A stretch of DNA of 64,000 nucleotides from Siphonodentalium dalli (taxonomy: Eukaryota > Mollusca > Scaphopoda > Gadilida > Siphonodentaliidae): positions 70,287,980 to 70,351,979 of the forward strand of contig CP136063.1 of NCBI GenBank assembly GCA_032622095.1. Direction: 5' to 3'. The notes beneath the pieces are model-generated. The model was not told the DNA's origin, did not search any database, and was given only the letters and a program-made list of their open reading frames with translations. The stretch's first letter is position 1, and each line of letters starts with the position of its first letter. This document shows, one piece after another, positions 11,314-22,076 of this stretch. The position numbers and the translations under genes are program-made.

Positions 11314-13671
11314 CTGAAATAGAAACATGTATCAACGCCATAGAAGATAGTTTACTTTGATCGCTTTAATGTGGTTCATCACCAATTTCAGTCGTCATAC
11401 ATGTACCATATCGGGCAGGCTTTCAGTTTAAAAACCCGAATATAAGCGACAATTCAGCATTGAACCACTTAATTCCACGTAGAAACCACTTACCCCATGC
11501 ACCCCAATTGACAGCCAATAAACTGATTCAGGTTATAAAATAATCATATCATATCCCATTTGTCAGTGTATCAGTAACCATGGTACACGCTGTCATATGC
11601 CCAATTGGCCAATGTCCAATTTTGTTTTTCGAAAATGACAAAAAGACATTAATTTGGCCAAATTTTTGTTAACCCCAAAATCGGATATCTAATTCAAAAA
11701 CCCAAATTGCTTTTAAAACGGGAGCGACATGAGAATCAAATGTATAGTATGATAATCTACTAATTGTTTAGGTAACACAGCTGAATGGGTAACAAAGGGC
11801 ACTCATGTCAGTGCACTATCAAACAATGGCCACCAGATTCTATAAGACCGTAATGAGGATTGAGACTAATGAATTCTGTTTCTGTCATAAGGCTAAATGG
11901 TAGGTGGTGGGCATTGGTATATTTTCCAAGTAACAATGGTGGGGTTAAATAAGTCTAGACACGGTATTTGAACGTATGGATCTAATTATATACAATGTTA
12001 GACGTTAAACAAAACAGAGGTATTCAATAATTGTGAGACAAGAACATGAGAATTTAATTTGTCAAAAGTTTCTTTAATTTGGCCAAAACAAACAGAAGTG
12101 GCCAAAAAGTTGGCCAACGATTTTTCGGCTCTGATTGAACACTGTCAATAACAGTAACTGTTGTCTGTTACAAGACAGACACAGAACTGGTACTATATAT
12201 AGTCTTCAATAAGCCACGAAAGCACGTGATTTTATTGGAATTTAAACGGACATATCTCATTTGAATCTCCAAATTAAGTCCACGTAACTTGGAAGGAGGG
12301 GATAAGTTCGGTCGAACACTGCATGTTACGTGCACCATTTATATGGAAATGTGTAACAGCCAGTGCTACTTGTTGCAGTTTAGAAAGGCCAACACAGCCA
12401 GGCTGTTTGTCGGCTTTCAATCGGTGTTTGTCTTTTATCTAGGTATGTACTTGTATGTGGGCATGCACATAATGAGTAAGTACCATGCACGTATAAGGCG
12501 ATATTCATTGATATCGTTACATATTATTTTGTGTGAACATCAGTGTTCGCGCTGTCGGTGGCCAATTTTTTTTCTCTGATCATTGTAATTTATTTTGAAT
12601 TCGATGTTGATTACTAAATTATTTACCGGCAAACATCCTGCCCCAAGTCCAGACCTCCGCGATTAATAACTGTATCGACCCCGTAAAAATATCTAAACAC
12701 AAAAAACAATACGCCCCAGTAATTCCAACAAACGACCATAACTCTTGTGACAATTGGCAGATGGAACCCAAGATATACATTGACCTGTGTTTTGGGTTGG
12801 TAACCCCACATACGAAATTGCATTCCATTCAGTGGTGAGTATGTAAAGTTATCACCGGAAACGGAAAGCGAACGGACGGATCGCCGAAGAACCAATAATA
12901 TAATACGTTCCGCTTGTTTAAAACGGGAGATACAAATTCGCAATTATCGATCTCTTATCGTAATAACAATGTGCTGACCAGTCGCCGATCTGCATAATTT
13001 ACACCGGAAGTTGGTGTTTTAATATGGCAGCACCCTTTGTACACTGGTCATACGATGTTTTTGAGCAAAAGTATAATATCAAGGCTTCATGATAATAATA
13101 ATCTCAACCTAGTTGTGGTATGTAATTTCCAGGTTCCAGATTCAGGCATTCAAGCCAAATTGGGAGTTCTAAACCATCGATCATGACACGAATCTCTACT
13201 CAGGCTACACCTGTACATATCATATATATACCACCAGTAAAAAATCTGTCAATTAACTTTTTTTATTTTTCTGACAGGGAAGTTTCTAACATTGAAAACA
13301 AAAACGTTTTGAGCCTATTTTGAATTGCATCGGTTACTATCATGCGATTTATCCTGGGTAATCAATCCAATGTCTATTGCGAATATCGACTCACATAAGC
13401 CCCACTATCATGCAATCTCAAGTTGTGACCACCCTACTGTGAATTGTATTATTAAGGATTAAGTATTAACAAAGAAATAATTCCCTTCGTTGGTTGTTCA
13501 AAGCTATAAAGTTTCCACAATAACAGATAAGAACATTAGCATGTTCCCAGGTTTTGCACTGGTGGAACATGACCTGTACGGTCGTAGCCGGGATAGATAA
13601 TAATGGAATGATCTATAAACACCCCAAAGTCTGTATATGTAGTACATGTATATACACTTGAGTTATCTCAC
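11314..13671. other. Intron of the TSR gene, no further exon recognised
   Basis: Scattered 'ttggcca' motifs occur at 11,600-11,670 and 12,050-12,125, a sign of an old dispersed repeat. Frames near 12,289-12,579 (+) and 12,623-12,943 (-) have no family motif or matching splice sites. Confidence 0.5.
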
Positions 13672-13848
13672 CTATAGAAATTGGTGGCGGATTGTCACAG
13701 CTTTCCTCGTCCTCCTCAATAAGTCCCTCTGGACAAGGACGCCCACCATGTGCTGGTGGTGGGTGGACGCAGAAACGCAGACGTTTTCGCATAGGAACCC
13801 CAGATACACATCTCGACCATTCGGTATATTGTCCGTATTCTCCATCGA
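13672..13848 (-). CDS. Exon encoding a thrombospondin type-1-like module
   Basis: Minus-strand acceptor CTCTTTTCAG precedes base 13,848 and donor GTGAGA follows base 13,672. The exon is 177 bp, phase 1-1 and open. It reads VDGEYGQYTEWSRC, then MRKRLRFC, PPPAHGGRPCPEG and EEDEESC, ending in a proline-rich tail DNPPPISIG. The WSxC, RxRxC and GxxCPG spacing is that of a TSR, but the CG pair after WSRC is missing, leaving four cysteines. The extra proline-rich end makes it 4 codons longer than the 165-bp exons and may be a linker. A long hairpin starts only 22 bp upstream of its acceptor (13,870-14,018). Confidence 0.85.
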   Translation of the reverse strand, partial: SMENTDNIPNGRDVYLGFLCENVCVSASTHHQHMVGVLVQRDLLRRTRKAVTIRHQFL

Positions 13849-13869
13849 CTGAAAAGAGATATATAGAGG

Positions 13870-14018
13870 ATATCCACACTTTTTCAGTGGATATGGGTTA
13901 TATCTCATGAGTGATGACAAAACATTGAATTTCCACGAGTGGCTTTAGCCACGAGTGGAAATTCAAATGTTTTCCACGAATGAGATTTAACCCATATCCA
14001 CTGAAAAAGTGTGGATAT
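13870..14018. repeat. Long hairpin (palindromic MITE-like)
   Basis: ATATCCACACTTTTTCAGTG at the left pairs with CACTGAAAAAGTGTGGATAT at the right. The stem continues inward through 'tatgggttatatctca' to a second perfect stem around 13,927-13,966 built on 'gaatttccacgagtggc'. It adjoins the 3' splice site of the TSR exon at 13,848. Confidence 0.85.
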
Positions 14019-14180
14019 TCTGTTTATTATATACTTTAGTTACTTGCCTATGACCCCCAATGCATGTCAATACATCAGAAATTTCACCAGTGGGATATCA
14101 CTTATATCTCACTAGTGGGATATCACTTATATCTCACTGCTAAAACCTTATAATTCATGGGCAAGTATATAATAAATATG
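14019..14180. repeat. Degenerate inverted and direct short repeats
   Basis: 'agtgggatatcacttatatctcact' occurs as two adjacent copies near 14,091-14,140. They are flanked by 'tatatacttt..acttgcc' at 14,030 and its inverse 'gggcaagtatataata' at 14,159-14,174, suggesting one nested palindromic element with the hairpin to its left. Confidence 0.55.
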
Positions 14181-15274
14181 ATATATGCACGGAATGTTTA
14201 GTTTTTACCCTTTCACTTTGGGGAGTGTCAGAAAGGTTTGACAAAGAAGCAATGCACAGTAAAACAACAAGCGCAAGTGGCATATGCCCCGGCGCTCAGT
14301 TTAGAGAGTTAACAATACTAAATAGTTGTACGGATGGAGCATTTTTTTTATTTTCTAAACCCAAGAAGTTGGTATACTTTACCCTTAAAACATAGCTGTG
14401 ATGTCACTCCTTTGTTCATCGAGTCCAGTTCATAGGATACTGGATGGTTATTGTCGAGATCGTACATTATTTTACAAACAACGATCCATTATTTTAATAA
14501 CGGATGCTCAATATCCAATATAGTGAACGGTTATTTTACTGTGGACGATTTCATTTTATATGACTTGCATGTATGATAGCGTATGATGTATGTACGTAGA
14601 TATCTATAGACAACGGTTTTCAAGTATATTATTGCTCTTATTGATAGCTAGAACACGATAGAACGGATTTACCTGTATATAGAGCATCGTAACTTGGGTT
14701 GGGGAGGGATGGGATGTATAAATTCAAATTCCAGACGTTCAACGAATAGGCATTGATTTTTCAACTGTTAAAATTTCTCGAATTTAATTCCGTTTCCGGG
14801 TGGCATGTTGTAGCATGTAGCACGATAAAGCATGCTGTAAATTTAGTCCTTCGATCTTCAGTATTATCCCAAACATAAAGATCACCAAATCTCCGATTAT
14901 GCATATAGCTCGTATGCACCAACCTGCCAGTCAAGGTATAATTCTCCGTAAAATCCGAAATATGCCGCATAAATAATTCAACACAAATACCGAAATGTAA
15001 GAGCAAAACTCCCGATGATATTCGTAAATCTATTGCAGAAGGAGCTCATTGTCAGTAGGTCGTGTTCATTCGTTGGTCGGCAACGCAATGGGGTACTGCC
15101 TGTCCATTAAGTTGACAATGGGTCAATATGTCACGCTATACGTGAGCCAATGAGCGAGTGGATTGGGCCTAACACGTGGACTGGTGTAACTCAGGTGTCT
15201 TGACCTAATTTAGGGTTAATCCATTCTGATAAGAGGTGACGCATCAAACAAATGGAATCGGCCATGTTAAGTCA
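14181..15274. other. Intron sequence, no gene recognised
   Basis: Nothing with coding or repeat-end structure was seen. The minus frame at 14,761-15,006 has no recognisable motif. Confidence 0.45.
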
Positions 15275-15379
15275 GATAATAGCTTCAAACTGTACATTAT
15301 TTCAGCGAATGGAACAATCTCGGCCTACGGCCTCGATCGGTCCATTCCCTGAAATAATGTACAGTTTTCAGCCATTATC
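15275..15379. repeat. Hairpin of about 105 bp
   Basis: AAACTGTACATTATTTCAG at 15,287 pairs with CTGAAATAATGTACAGTTT ending at 15,367. The stem continues inward to 'cggcctacggcc' and outward with gataatagct / agccattatc. This is a palindromic MITE or hairpin repeat. Confidence 0.85.
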
Positions 15380-15389
15380 CTATACTTGA

Positions 15390-15890
15390 ACTGGGCTATC
15401 AATACACCAAAAGCGCAACCAAATCCAATGATCCATGCCCATGTTACAAGCTGGAATGTTCATACAGATACAAAATTCAGTAATTGCCAAGTAAAACAAG
15501 GTATTAAAATATCAAATTCAAACAAAGGCCCTAAATTGGTATAAATTAATAGCCGAAACCTTTAGTAAGTCTGTATCTTTTCCCTATATAAGCTGTAATA
15601 TCACCAAGCCAACGGACAACATAATACCGATAATAAACACCTGAATTACAAGGTGATATGTTCAAACTGACACAAAATTTACAAATTTCCCAGTCAAACA
15701 AGGGCCCAAACTCTGGTAAAAAAAATTAATGGACGAAACCCATATATAGTATGTTTGTATCCTTTCCCCCAACCTGTGCAATCACCATGACAACATGTGC
15801 TATCACAATGACAATGGACAACAAAATCGATAATTAACCCCCAATTACAAGGTGATATGTTCGTATGGCACGACGGGCGGGCGTTGGTCT
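15390..15890. repeat. Old dispersed repeat, two degenerate units
   Basis: Contains 'caagctggaatgttcatac', 'ccaagtaaaacaagg' and 'attaatggacgaaaccc', which recur at 38,150-38,640 and 38,800-39,150. It carries no gene. Confidence 0.65.
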
Positions 15891-16370
15891 TTCTTTTGTT
15901 ATTTTTGACAGTTTTGACCACTTAAAGACTACCACTTAACTGTACAAAATTATAACTGACATTATGTGGTTGTTCGACATTAGGTGGTCGATCATGTCAA
16001 ACTTTCTTTTGCCTTGGTCTTCTCCCCTAACCACCTACGGCTCAAATGTATAAACGGACGGATGTCCGGACTCCCGAACGGACGGGGGGAGCCCTCGGCT
16101 ATATAACGAGCTGATACCTAATTGGTGTCCAATAGCAACACTGTTTGCTCTAACATTCTGTACAAAGTTATCAGTCGTAGGATTCTCCTAGATGCATGCA
16201 TGCACTGGTGTATTCCACGAACCTCCGACTGGGAACTTTGGTCAGAATGTTGTATAAAACTACTGAATATTTTGGAACAAATGGGCTATCAACTTATTAA
16301 AAAAAAGTAAACTAGCATAGGCTCGTAGTAGTCAAAATGCTACGTTTTGTGTCAGTTCCTCATAGCTTAT

Positions 16371-16512
16371 GTTTCTGTGCCTTTGCGCTCGCTTCGGCTA
16401 TTTCGATTGCGTGGTAGTCATCAACCTCGAAAACACCTGATTGCCCACCGTGATATTCTGGCAGGCCGACGTATGCCGTATTCAACAGGTATTTTAGTAA
16501 GATTAGTCAAAC
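16371..16512 (-). pseudogene. Unrecognised open fragment ending in a stop
   Basis: The minus strand is open for about 46 codons with a protein-like composition: KYLLNTAYVGLPEYHGG, then QSGVFEVDDYHAIEIAEASA, ending AQKHKL and a TGA near 16,360. There is no start codon and no good acceptor directly upstream, so it could be a 3' coding fragment of a mobile element or a chance frame. I do not recognise the family. It lies in the large intron of the TSR gene on the same strand, and its terminal stop argues against it being a TSR gene exon. Confidence 0.25.
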
Positions 16513-18190
16513 TGTCCTAAGTCAATTATTAAGGAAATTGAAGAGTATTTTCACTAACCATCAATCGTGACGCACAGACATCGCAAAGCTATCCAGCAGG
16601 AAAAAGTTGAAAACCGATACAAAACATCATAAATGGGAACGCTCTTTGTTATCGACCGTTTTGTAAAACTAAGCCATGGACTCTTTATCGGAGACAACGT
16701 GACGACAATTCAAAATATGTTTAAATTACCTCTTGAAAGGATGATAGGTGATCGAGGATAAGATATAATTATGTTCTGTAATAGAAAACGCACCCGCGGT
16801 ATATCATATCATTAACATCTACTCTGGATACGCTCGCATAGCTACGGGCGTATAAATAAGAATAGAGATTCATGGCATGTTCTAGTTGGATGCACTCAGA
16901 TCATAGAATTGTACAGATGTTTCGCATGGTCAATAACAGAATATGTACGTTTTATAAAGAAGTAAAAAATTAGATCGGAACCATGAACCCATTATTATGA
17001 GGATTTGCAGGCCAGATATAGACTTGTAAAAATGGATAGCACGTTTTTTTTGTCAGCCCAGCAAACATTGCAATGATCGCATGCTATAAAGACCACCATT
17101 CGTATAATAAATAGCGATTTGAATTATGAGTTATGGTGGTAGTTTTCGATGTATATGTTACGGACGATTGTGCGGATGTTCGCGATGCACGTGAGATACG
17201 AATGAAGGTTATTGGATTTATTTTTCCAGTTTTTCTCCTGCAAAATTGGCTTAGGAAAAATTTGAGCCGAGTGGTCCATTTAAAATACCGTATTGGTCAT
17301 TCCCATTTCATCCAGAAGACTGCTCCAGAGAGTCGGCGCATTGACCCCAGAGAGTCGGCGCATCGACTGCAGAGTGTCGGCATTGATGCAAAATGCTCGG
17401 TCCTTATAAAAATGTACAATTGGTAGAATCAGTGAGACCGGGTTTGTGCACTCGGTGGCTTTCCTGGTCGGTCCTTCAAAATAAGTACAGATTTGTCCTG
17501 TATCACGTAATTCATTTATCAATGTATATATGTTATGAATATATACAGTCTATATGCCTGAATAAAAGCCTGAATAAAACGTTGAAGACGTTGAAGAATA
17601 TGCCACTTAGAAATAATTGTTAACGAAATGTAACATGAAATATTTCAGAACATTCCAGCATTTTTAATTGAAATATATCTTTTAGAATACGTTGGAAGTT
17701 AAATCTGTGTAATACCCCGATGTTTCTCTTGTGTTTCGTGGAACTATTATTGCAAGCATGTATTCAAACAGGGTTTCATAGACATATGCGTTTTAACTGG
17801 ACGTCTTGCCATGTCAAACGTACATAACAACTCACCGTTATAAAATCATGACAATAAACTAGACCATCTTGGGTAAGCAATTTCTGGTCCGTGAATAGTC
17901 GCCCAAATATTGTATCAATTGTCATGTGTGTAAATATTATTATTTACCGTTTCAACATCGTATTGTTTTTATCTAATTAAACACTGTCTGATACAAAAAT
18001 GCCTGGAATGATTCTGAGAAGTTCGGCGTACTATCTTTCGATTGAACGATGTTGTGGTCTTAAATATCAGTAATTTCATATTGTCTTTTTTAAAATACAG
18101 ATATATAGTGATATCACAGTTATTTGTCTATATCGAAATCGGAAGTATCTGACCCGGACACCAATCACTTGACTGTAATAAGTGACAAAC
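16513..18190. other. Intron sequence, no gene recognised
   Basis: A short repeat 'agagagtcggcgcat' recurs two to three times at 17,326-17,385. No exon could be supported; a GTGAGT-like minus donor near 17,832 has no open frame behind it. Confidence 0.45.
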
Positions 18191-18328
18191 CTGGACATGG
18201 ATCTGAGCACAACTGGAAATCCATCGTGATGACGCCGCTCATATCATGTATCTGCCTCCACTGCACTCCAGAATTACAGCTGTCCGCGGCCAGACATTCA
18301 CTCCATTCTGTTGGTCCAATACGTTTGT
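18191..18328 (-). CDS. Exon encoding a short thrombospondin type-1-like module
   Basis: The minus-strand acceptor TTGTTTTCGTCAG precedes base 18,328; the exon is 138 bp, phase 1-1 and open. It begins DKRIGPTEWSECLAADSC, then NSGVQWRQIHDMSG and ends DFQLCSDPCPG. EWSEC, the SCNSG turn and the final CxxPC match TSR organisation, but the module has four cysteines and is shorter than its neighbours. The donor after 18,191 is CAG|GTTTGT, weaker than the GTGAGT/GTAAGT of the other exons. As the most 5' TSR exon seen, it should follow the signal-peptide exon, directly or through a linker exon. Being single-copy and divergent, it is less certain than the 11,149 exon. Confidence 0.72.
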
Positions 18329-18674
18329 CTGACGAAAACAATCAGAGACCATTTAACAATTAACACATATTGACTGTTGCAAGATGGGACATACACACAT
18401 ACGTTGCTAACATTTCTCTAAAAATGGGATATATAAAATAGCAAAAAGCTTGGGATGGATTTCATAATTACGGGTGCATAGGTTCCGACGATGGTCAGTA
18501 AGTTTGGACACTCATTGACCATTAACCCTTTACCCAACAAAACGCCCAAAAACGCCCAAATAAAGCTTCAACAGCCTAAAATATCTTCGGTCTGTCTCAA
18601 TAACACCATACAAATATGGATATCATTGGAACCGGTTCATTGACCACATTGTGATGGTTACAGTTATGCCCTGT

Positions 18675-18743
18675 GCCAATGCATTCTCTTATATATGCGA
18701 GTCGAACATAGGTCGCCTCGCATATATAAGAGAATGCATTGGC
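18675..18743. repeat. 69-bp palindrome (hairpin), family A centre
   Basis: Reads the same on both strands apart from a mismatch or two at the centre. Its arms are shared with the hairpins near 21.0-21.5, 27.7-27.9 and 35.0 kb. Confidence 0.9.
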
Positions 18744-18886
18744 CTAAAAAAAATCTTTTTTAACACTTTTTACCATTTTTTCTTACATTCTTTAACAATT
18801 TTATAATTTTTTCTTACATTTTTTAACATTTTTTATAATATTTTTCTACATTCTTTGACAATTTAATCATTTTTATTATGTGTTAA

Positions 18887-18955
18887 GCCAATGCATTCTC
18901 TTATATATGCGAGGCGACCTATGGTCGACTCGCATATATAAGAGAATGCATTGGC
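18887..18955. repeat. 69-bp palindrome (hairpin), family A centre
   Basis: Second palindrome of the same MITE. Its centre is in the opposite orientation to the first. Confidence 0.9.
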
Positions 18956-20095
18956 ACAGGGCCATTCTGTTGGGTAAAGGGTTAAATGAAGTACGTGTAC
19001 TATAATCTCAGACAGCATTACAGGGTTCCAAACAATCTCTAAGTTGAAAAAGGTAAATAATTCCACTTAAAAATGCGGATGGACCTCATAATGCCAGGGG
19101 CACCGTGGAACTAAATATATGTACCATGTTTAAAAATGAACGAACTATGAAGGAATATAAGCTCGGACAAATTGGCAAGAAGACTAATTTCTTGTAAAAC
19201 AGAGATGTTCATATATAACATGAGATTACTGTATGTAATAGTGTGAGTTTGTGCACGCTTGTACTCATTCGGTTTCTGGTTATTTTCTACGAAACATGGC
19301 ACATATATATAATCACAATGGCAACCTGTTCCCTTGTGATTACGAGATTGGTTGGACCTATTTTAGTTGAGTTATCACCATTGTTACCCTTTTTGATTTG
19401 GTATTTTGTTATTTGTTCTGTAATAAATTCTATTTGTGATTTTAAGTAATGGTGAGATCAATTACTATGAGATCAGTCGGACTTATTTGAGCAAGGGTCT
19501 TGTACTGTTTTCACATTCAAATTTGTTAACCATCCCTTGACTGGAGCATCCTGAAATTTTGCGGTTTGAAGCTTCGAATTATAATTAGTAATTAAGAATT
19601 ATTAATAGCTAATCGTACTCGTAAATTTTGTTGACGGTCCAGAAAACCGTTTCGCAGATTTGACGACCATGCATGAGTCCGTTAGTGAAAAAATGTTGTT
19701 GTTGAAACTTCTTTCCATTCGCAATAAGGTGTTATGGATCTGTCTGTCGTGATTATTCTATACCTAATTGTGTCATAGTCAGCTAGTGGTAGTCTCGATT
19801 ATTGAATGCAAAGCTCGAGTTCCCATGCTTGGCTTCTCGTAATCGCAAGTACAAAGCCACAACTGGTAGAAGGAGCGCGATCTCTAGTGACTTAGTACTA
19901 TATTCGTAATTGTTATCATTAGCAATTCATTGTGCCAAAGGTGTCAATTGCCAGGCAAATATGTGAGTTTGTGAACGCGACCGCATAGTTAATTCATATT
20001 CGTTGTGTTAGTGTTAGTAAAGAGATACACCAATTCGTGTCGAAATAACAGTTGATGAGTATAATTTTCTTATATGTACATGTATATATGCTTAC

Positions 20096-20143
20096 CATTC
20101 GCCCGATGATGTCCATCACATAACCTCACAAGAGTTGCGAGAC
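20096..20143 (-). CDS. Candidate small linker exon of the TSR gene
   Basis: On the minus strand a strong acceptor (TCTTCTTCGCTGTAG) precedes base 20,143 and a donor GTAAGC follows base 20,096. In phase 1-1 the 48 bp are open (LATLVRLCDGHHRAN) and would join the 18,328 exon in frame. The other phases hit stops. It is short, has no family motif, and lies between two TTAA ends that may bound a mobile element, so it could be chance. Confidence 0.25.
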
Positions 20144-21004
20144 CTACAGCGAAGAAGATATATTATTAGATATGATGGTATACACTGGCAATGATTCAGA
20201 AGATTGCGAAACGTCCCGCAAATATACGAGTATGATCGGAGGTATGCAGCTTGCTCGACAAAGTGACCGGTCCGGTACCGGCAATAAACTATATAGGTCG
20301 ATGACATGTACTAACAAGCTTAGACTCAGATTATTATTCAGCAAGGAACAATACAGAGAGTTCCTTGTTAGTGTGTTCCTGTTTTTGTAAAAATAAAATG
20401 AAGTTCATTCGTGCACCTATGTGCAAAAGGAAGACGAAAACAGCTCGAAAATTGCTTCGACTCGGCACGTTTTTCACAGTCTACATGAAGTCTATACTAG
20501 ACCGGAATTGTCGAGTATTTATCCATATACCATTTCCCCTTCTTTAATTGCGATAATTACTTTGGAGGTTCGAATGCGCTCCGTCATTAAACAAGAGGTT
20601 GCACCACGTGTCTCGCCATACCCCAGCGGTGCAGGGCGGAACCGAATTTAAAATACACAACGACGGATAACTCAAGAACGAATAGAAACCGCTGGCAATG
20701 ACAAGTTGCTGAAAGCATTAATAGAAAGCAGTCATGATGGCGAACACCATGCAAAATTTCATTCATATCGGACAACCAATGTTTGAGATATCGGCGCGGA
20801 CGGACCAAACAGTTATTTCCAGACAAAATAAAAAGAAGGATAATTCGAGAATGACAAACGCGTACAACGTTATTTGCCCCTCTTGTAAAATAAGTCGTGA
20901 TGTTGAACCTAAATAACAAATTTAATTCAGACCCGATATCTGATATAATAGCCAGACGGACAGACGGGTCTGACAGACGAGAGCTGCTCTGGTGTAACAT
21001 TAAA

Positions 21005-21460
21005 AATTATGTGCCAGGACATTCTCTTATAAATGCGAGTCTCCCATAGGGAGCCTCGCATATATACGAATCTCCCATAGGGAGCTTCGCATATATACGA
21101 GAATGCTATGACTTACAGGTCCACAGTAAATATTGTTAGACCAATGTATTCTCTTATATATAAGAGGCTCCCTATGGGAGACTGACATATATAAGAGAAT
21201 GCATTGGCACAGTGTTTCTGTGTGTTCGTAGGTAGGGTATAATTAAAGGCACACAATGCGTCTAAAATGTGGATACGAAGTTATTAAATTTTTGCCAATC
21301 AAAGACGTTCTCCTCTATGCGAGTATCCAATCGTCAGCCTCGCATACATACGAGAATGCACTGGCTTACAAGTCAAAAGTAAGTGCCAGTGTATTCTCTT
21401 ATATATGCGAGGCCCCATATTGGTGACTAGCATATATAAGAGAATGCATTCGCACAGGGT
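21005..21460. repeat. Four hairpins with the TATATAAGAGAATGC arm (family B centres)
   Basis: Palindromes or half-palindromes lie at about 21,012-21,109, 21,141-21,207, 21,300-21,365 and 21,385-21,453. Arms match those of the 18.5-kb element. Two centres are CTCCCATAGGGAG; the other two are diverged ('tatccaatcgtcagc', 'ccccatattggtga'). Confidence 0.85.
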
Positions 21461-21581
21461 TTTCGCAAAATTTGAGGAAGCTCCAGTCATGGAATGGTTA
21501 ACAAACTTTATATAATTGTCCAGTTGTACCGACCGCGAACGCCTGCCGTATCTATAAATCGATTTAGATGAAAATACTTAC

Positions 21582-21679
21582 ATAATAAGAGAACCTGCAT
21601 GCTGACTACTGAATCCCGTAACATCGTCCAAAGTTTTCGCAAGACAAACGGTATGCAAACACACAAGTATGATCCCCAT
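21582..21679 (-). CDS. Candidate first coding exon with signal peptide
   Basis: From an ATG at 21,679 the minus strand reads MGIILVCLHTVCLA and then KTLDDVTGFSSQHAGSLI, a short hydrophobic signal sequence with small residues before a likely cleavage site. The consensus donor GTAAGT follows base 21,582. This fits the start of a secreted or membrane TSR protein, in the correct place upstream of the TSR exons. With that donor the exon ends in phase 2, whereas the TSR exons need phase 1. Either an unseen exon intervenes or the weaker CAG|GTTCTC donor a few bases upstream (phase 1) is used. The same frame stays open upstream of the ATG. A TATAAAA lies only about 20 bp before the ATG, too close to be its TATA box. 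Confidence 0.45.
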
Positions 21680-22076
21680 AAGAACATTTTCCGGTTTTAT
21701 ACTCTTTTTACAAAACGTGGAATTCCCAGCGGCAAAGATCAGATAGGAGCAGATAAGTGAGGCGTGACCAACCGAGACTTCATAGATGGCAATCTGCGTG
21801 GGTCAATAACGGACAAGCGTCATGCGGTATGGCGATAGCCATATTTGTATGCCAGAGGCAAAATATCTCATATCTGACGACAAATGTCACATCCCGTAAT
21901 CAAACAGATCATTGGCACCCATGCGTTGGCCTACGTTGGGAAGGTTTCGATATAGAATTTACAACTGCACCTCACACTGAATAAGACATGAATTTTACAA
22001 GTCATGGAAATTTAATTTGCACCCCATTGGCTAGGAATTATTCAACGGGTATAGCCATACGTTAACATTTCCAACT

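Larger units (their letters stand above)
18532..18985 (-). mobile_element. TTAA-flanked MITE with two 69-bp palindromes (family A, copy 1)
   Basis: Both ends read TTAACCCTTTACCCAACA in inverted orientation, including the TTAA target. Inside are two nearly perfect palindromes (18,675-18,743 and 18,887-18,955) built on CAATGCATTCTCTTATAT, with the centre TCGACCATAGGTCG or its inverse. The segment between them is T-rich. The element at 27,665-28,063 is the same family in the opposite orientation. TTAA targets and CCC-starting termini are features of piggyBac-type elements, which would supply the transposase. Confidence 0.85.
19526..21501. mobile_element. Possible 2-kb TTAA-bounded element, or two separate ends (family B)
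   Basis: GTTAACCATCCCTTGACTGG at 19,525 is the inverse of the right end near 21,483-21,502 (CCAGTCATGGAATGGTTAAC). The similarity continues inward to 'cctgaaattttgcg' / 'cgcaaaatttgagg'. The same end occurs at 34,917. The interior includes four hairpins near the right end and 20,580-20,960, which resembles a dispersed repeat also seen at 39,440-39,510; no transposase was seen. The two ends may belong to one element or be remnants of two. A candidate host exon (20,096-20,143) inside would argue against a single insertion. Confidence 0.5.

Noticed and set aside
12289-12943. Plus and minus frames between TSR exons
   Set aside because: No cysteine pattern or matching AG/GT boundaries; treated as intron.
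16122-16310. Plus-strand frame with a TSR-like DWELWSEC start
   Set aside because: No further TSR cysteines follow, it is on the opposite strand to the real TSR exons, and no splice sites bound it. Probably chance.
20587-21000. 137-codon minus-strand open frame
   Set aside because: Overlaps a dispersed repeat also seen near 39.4 kb; no domain, and hydrophobic runs only.
21690-21705. TATAAAA as a promoter for the signal-peptide exon
   Set aside because: It lies about 20 bp from the ATG, leaving no room for a normal start site plus leader.
21757-21984. Plus frame with CGMAIAIFVCQRQ and HWHPCVGLRW
   Set aside because: Looked loosely like a lectin-type fragment, but no ordered family motifs or splice sites could be supported.
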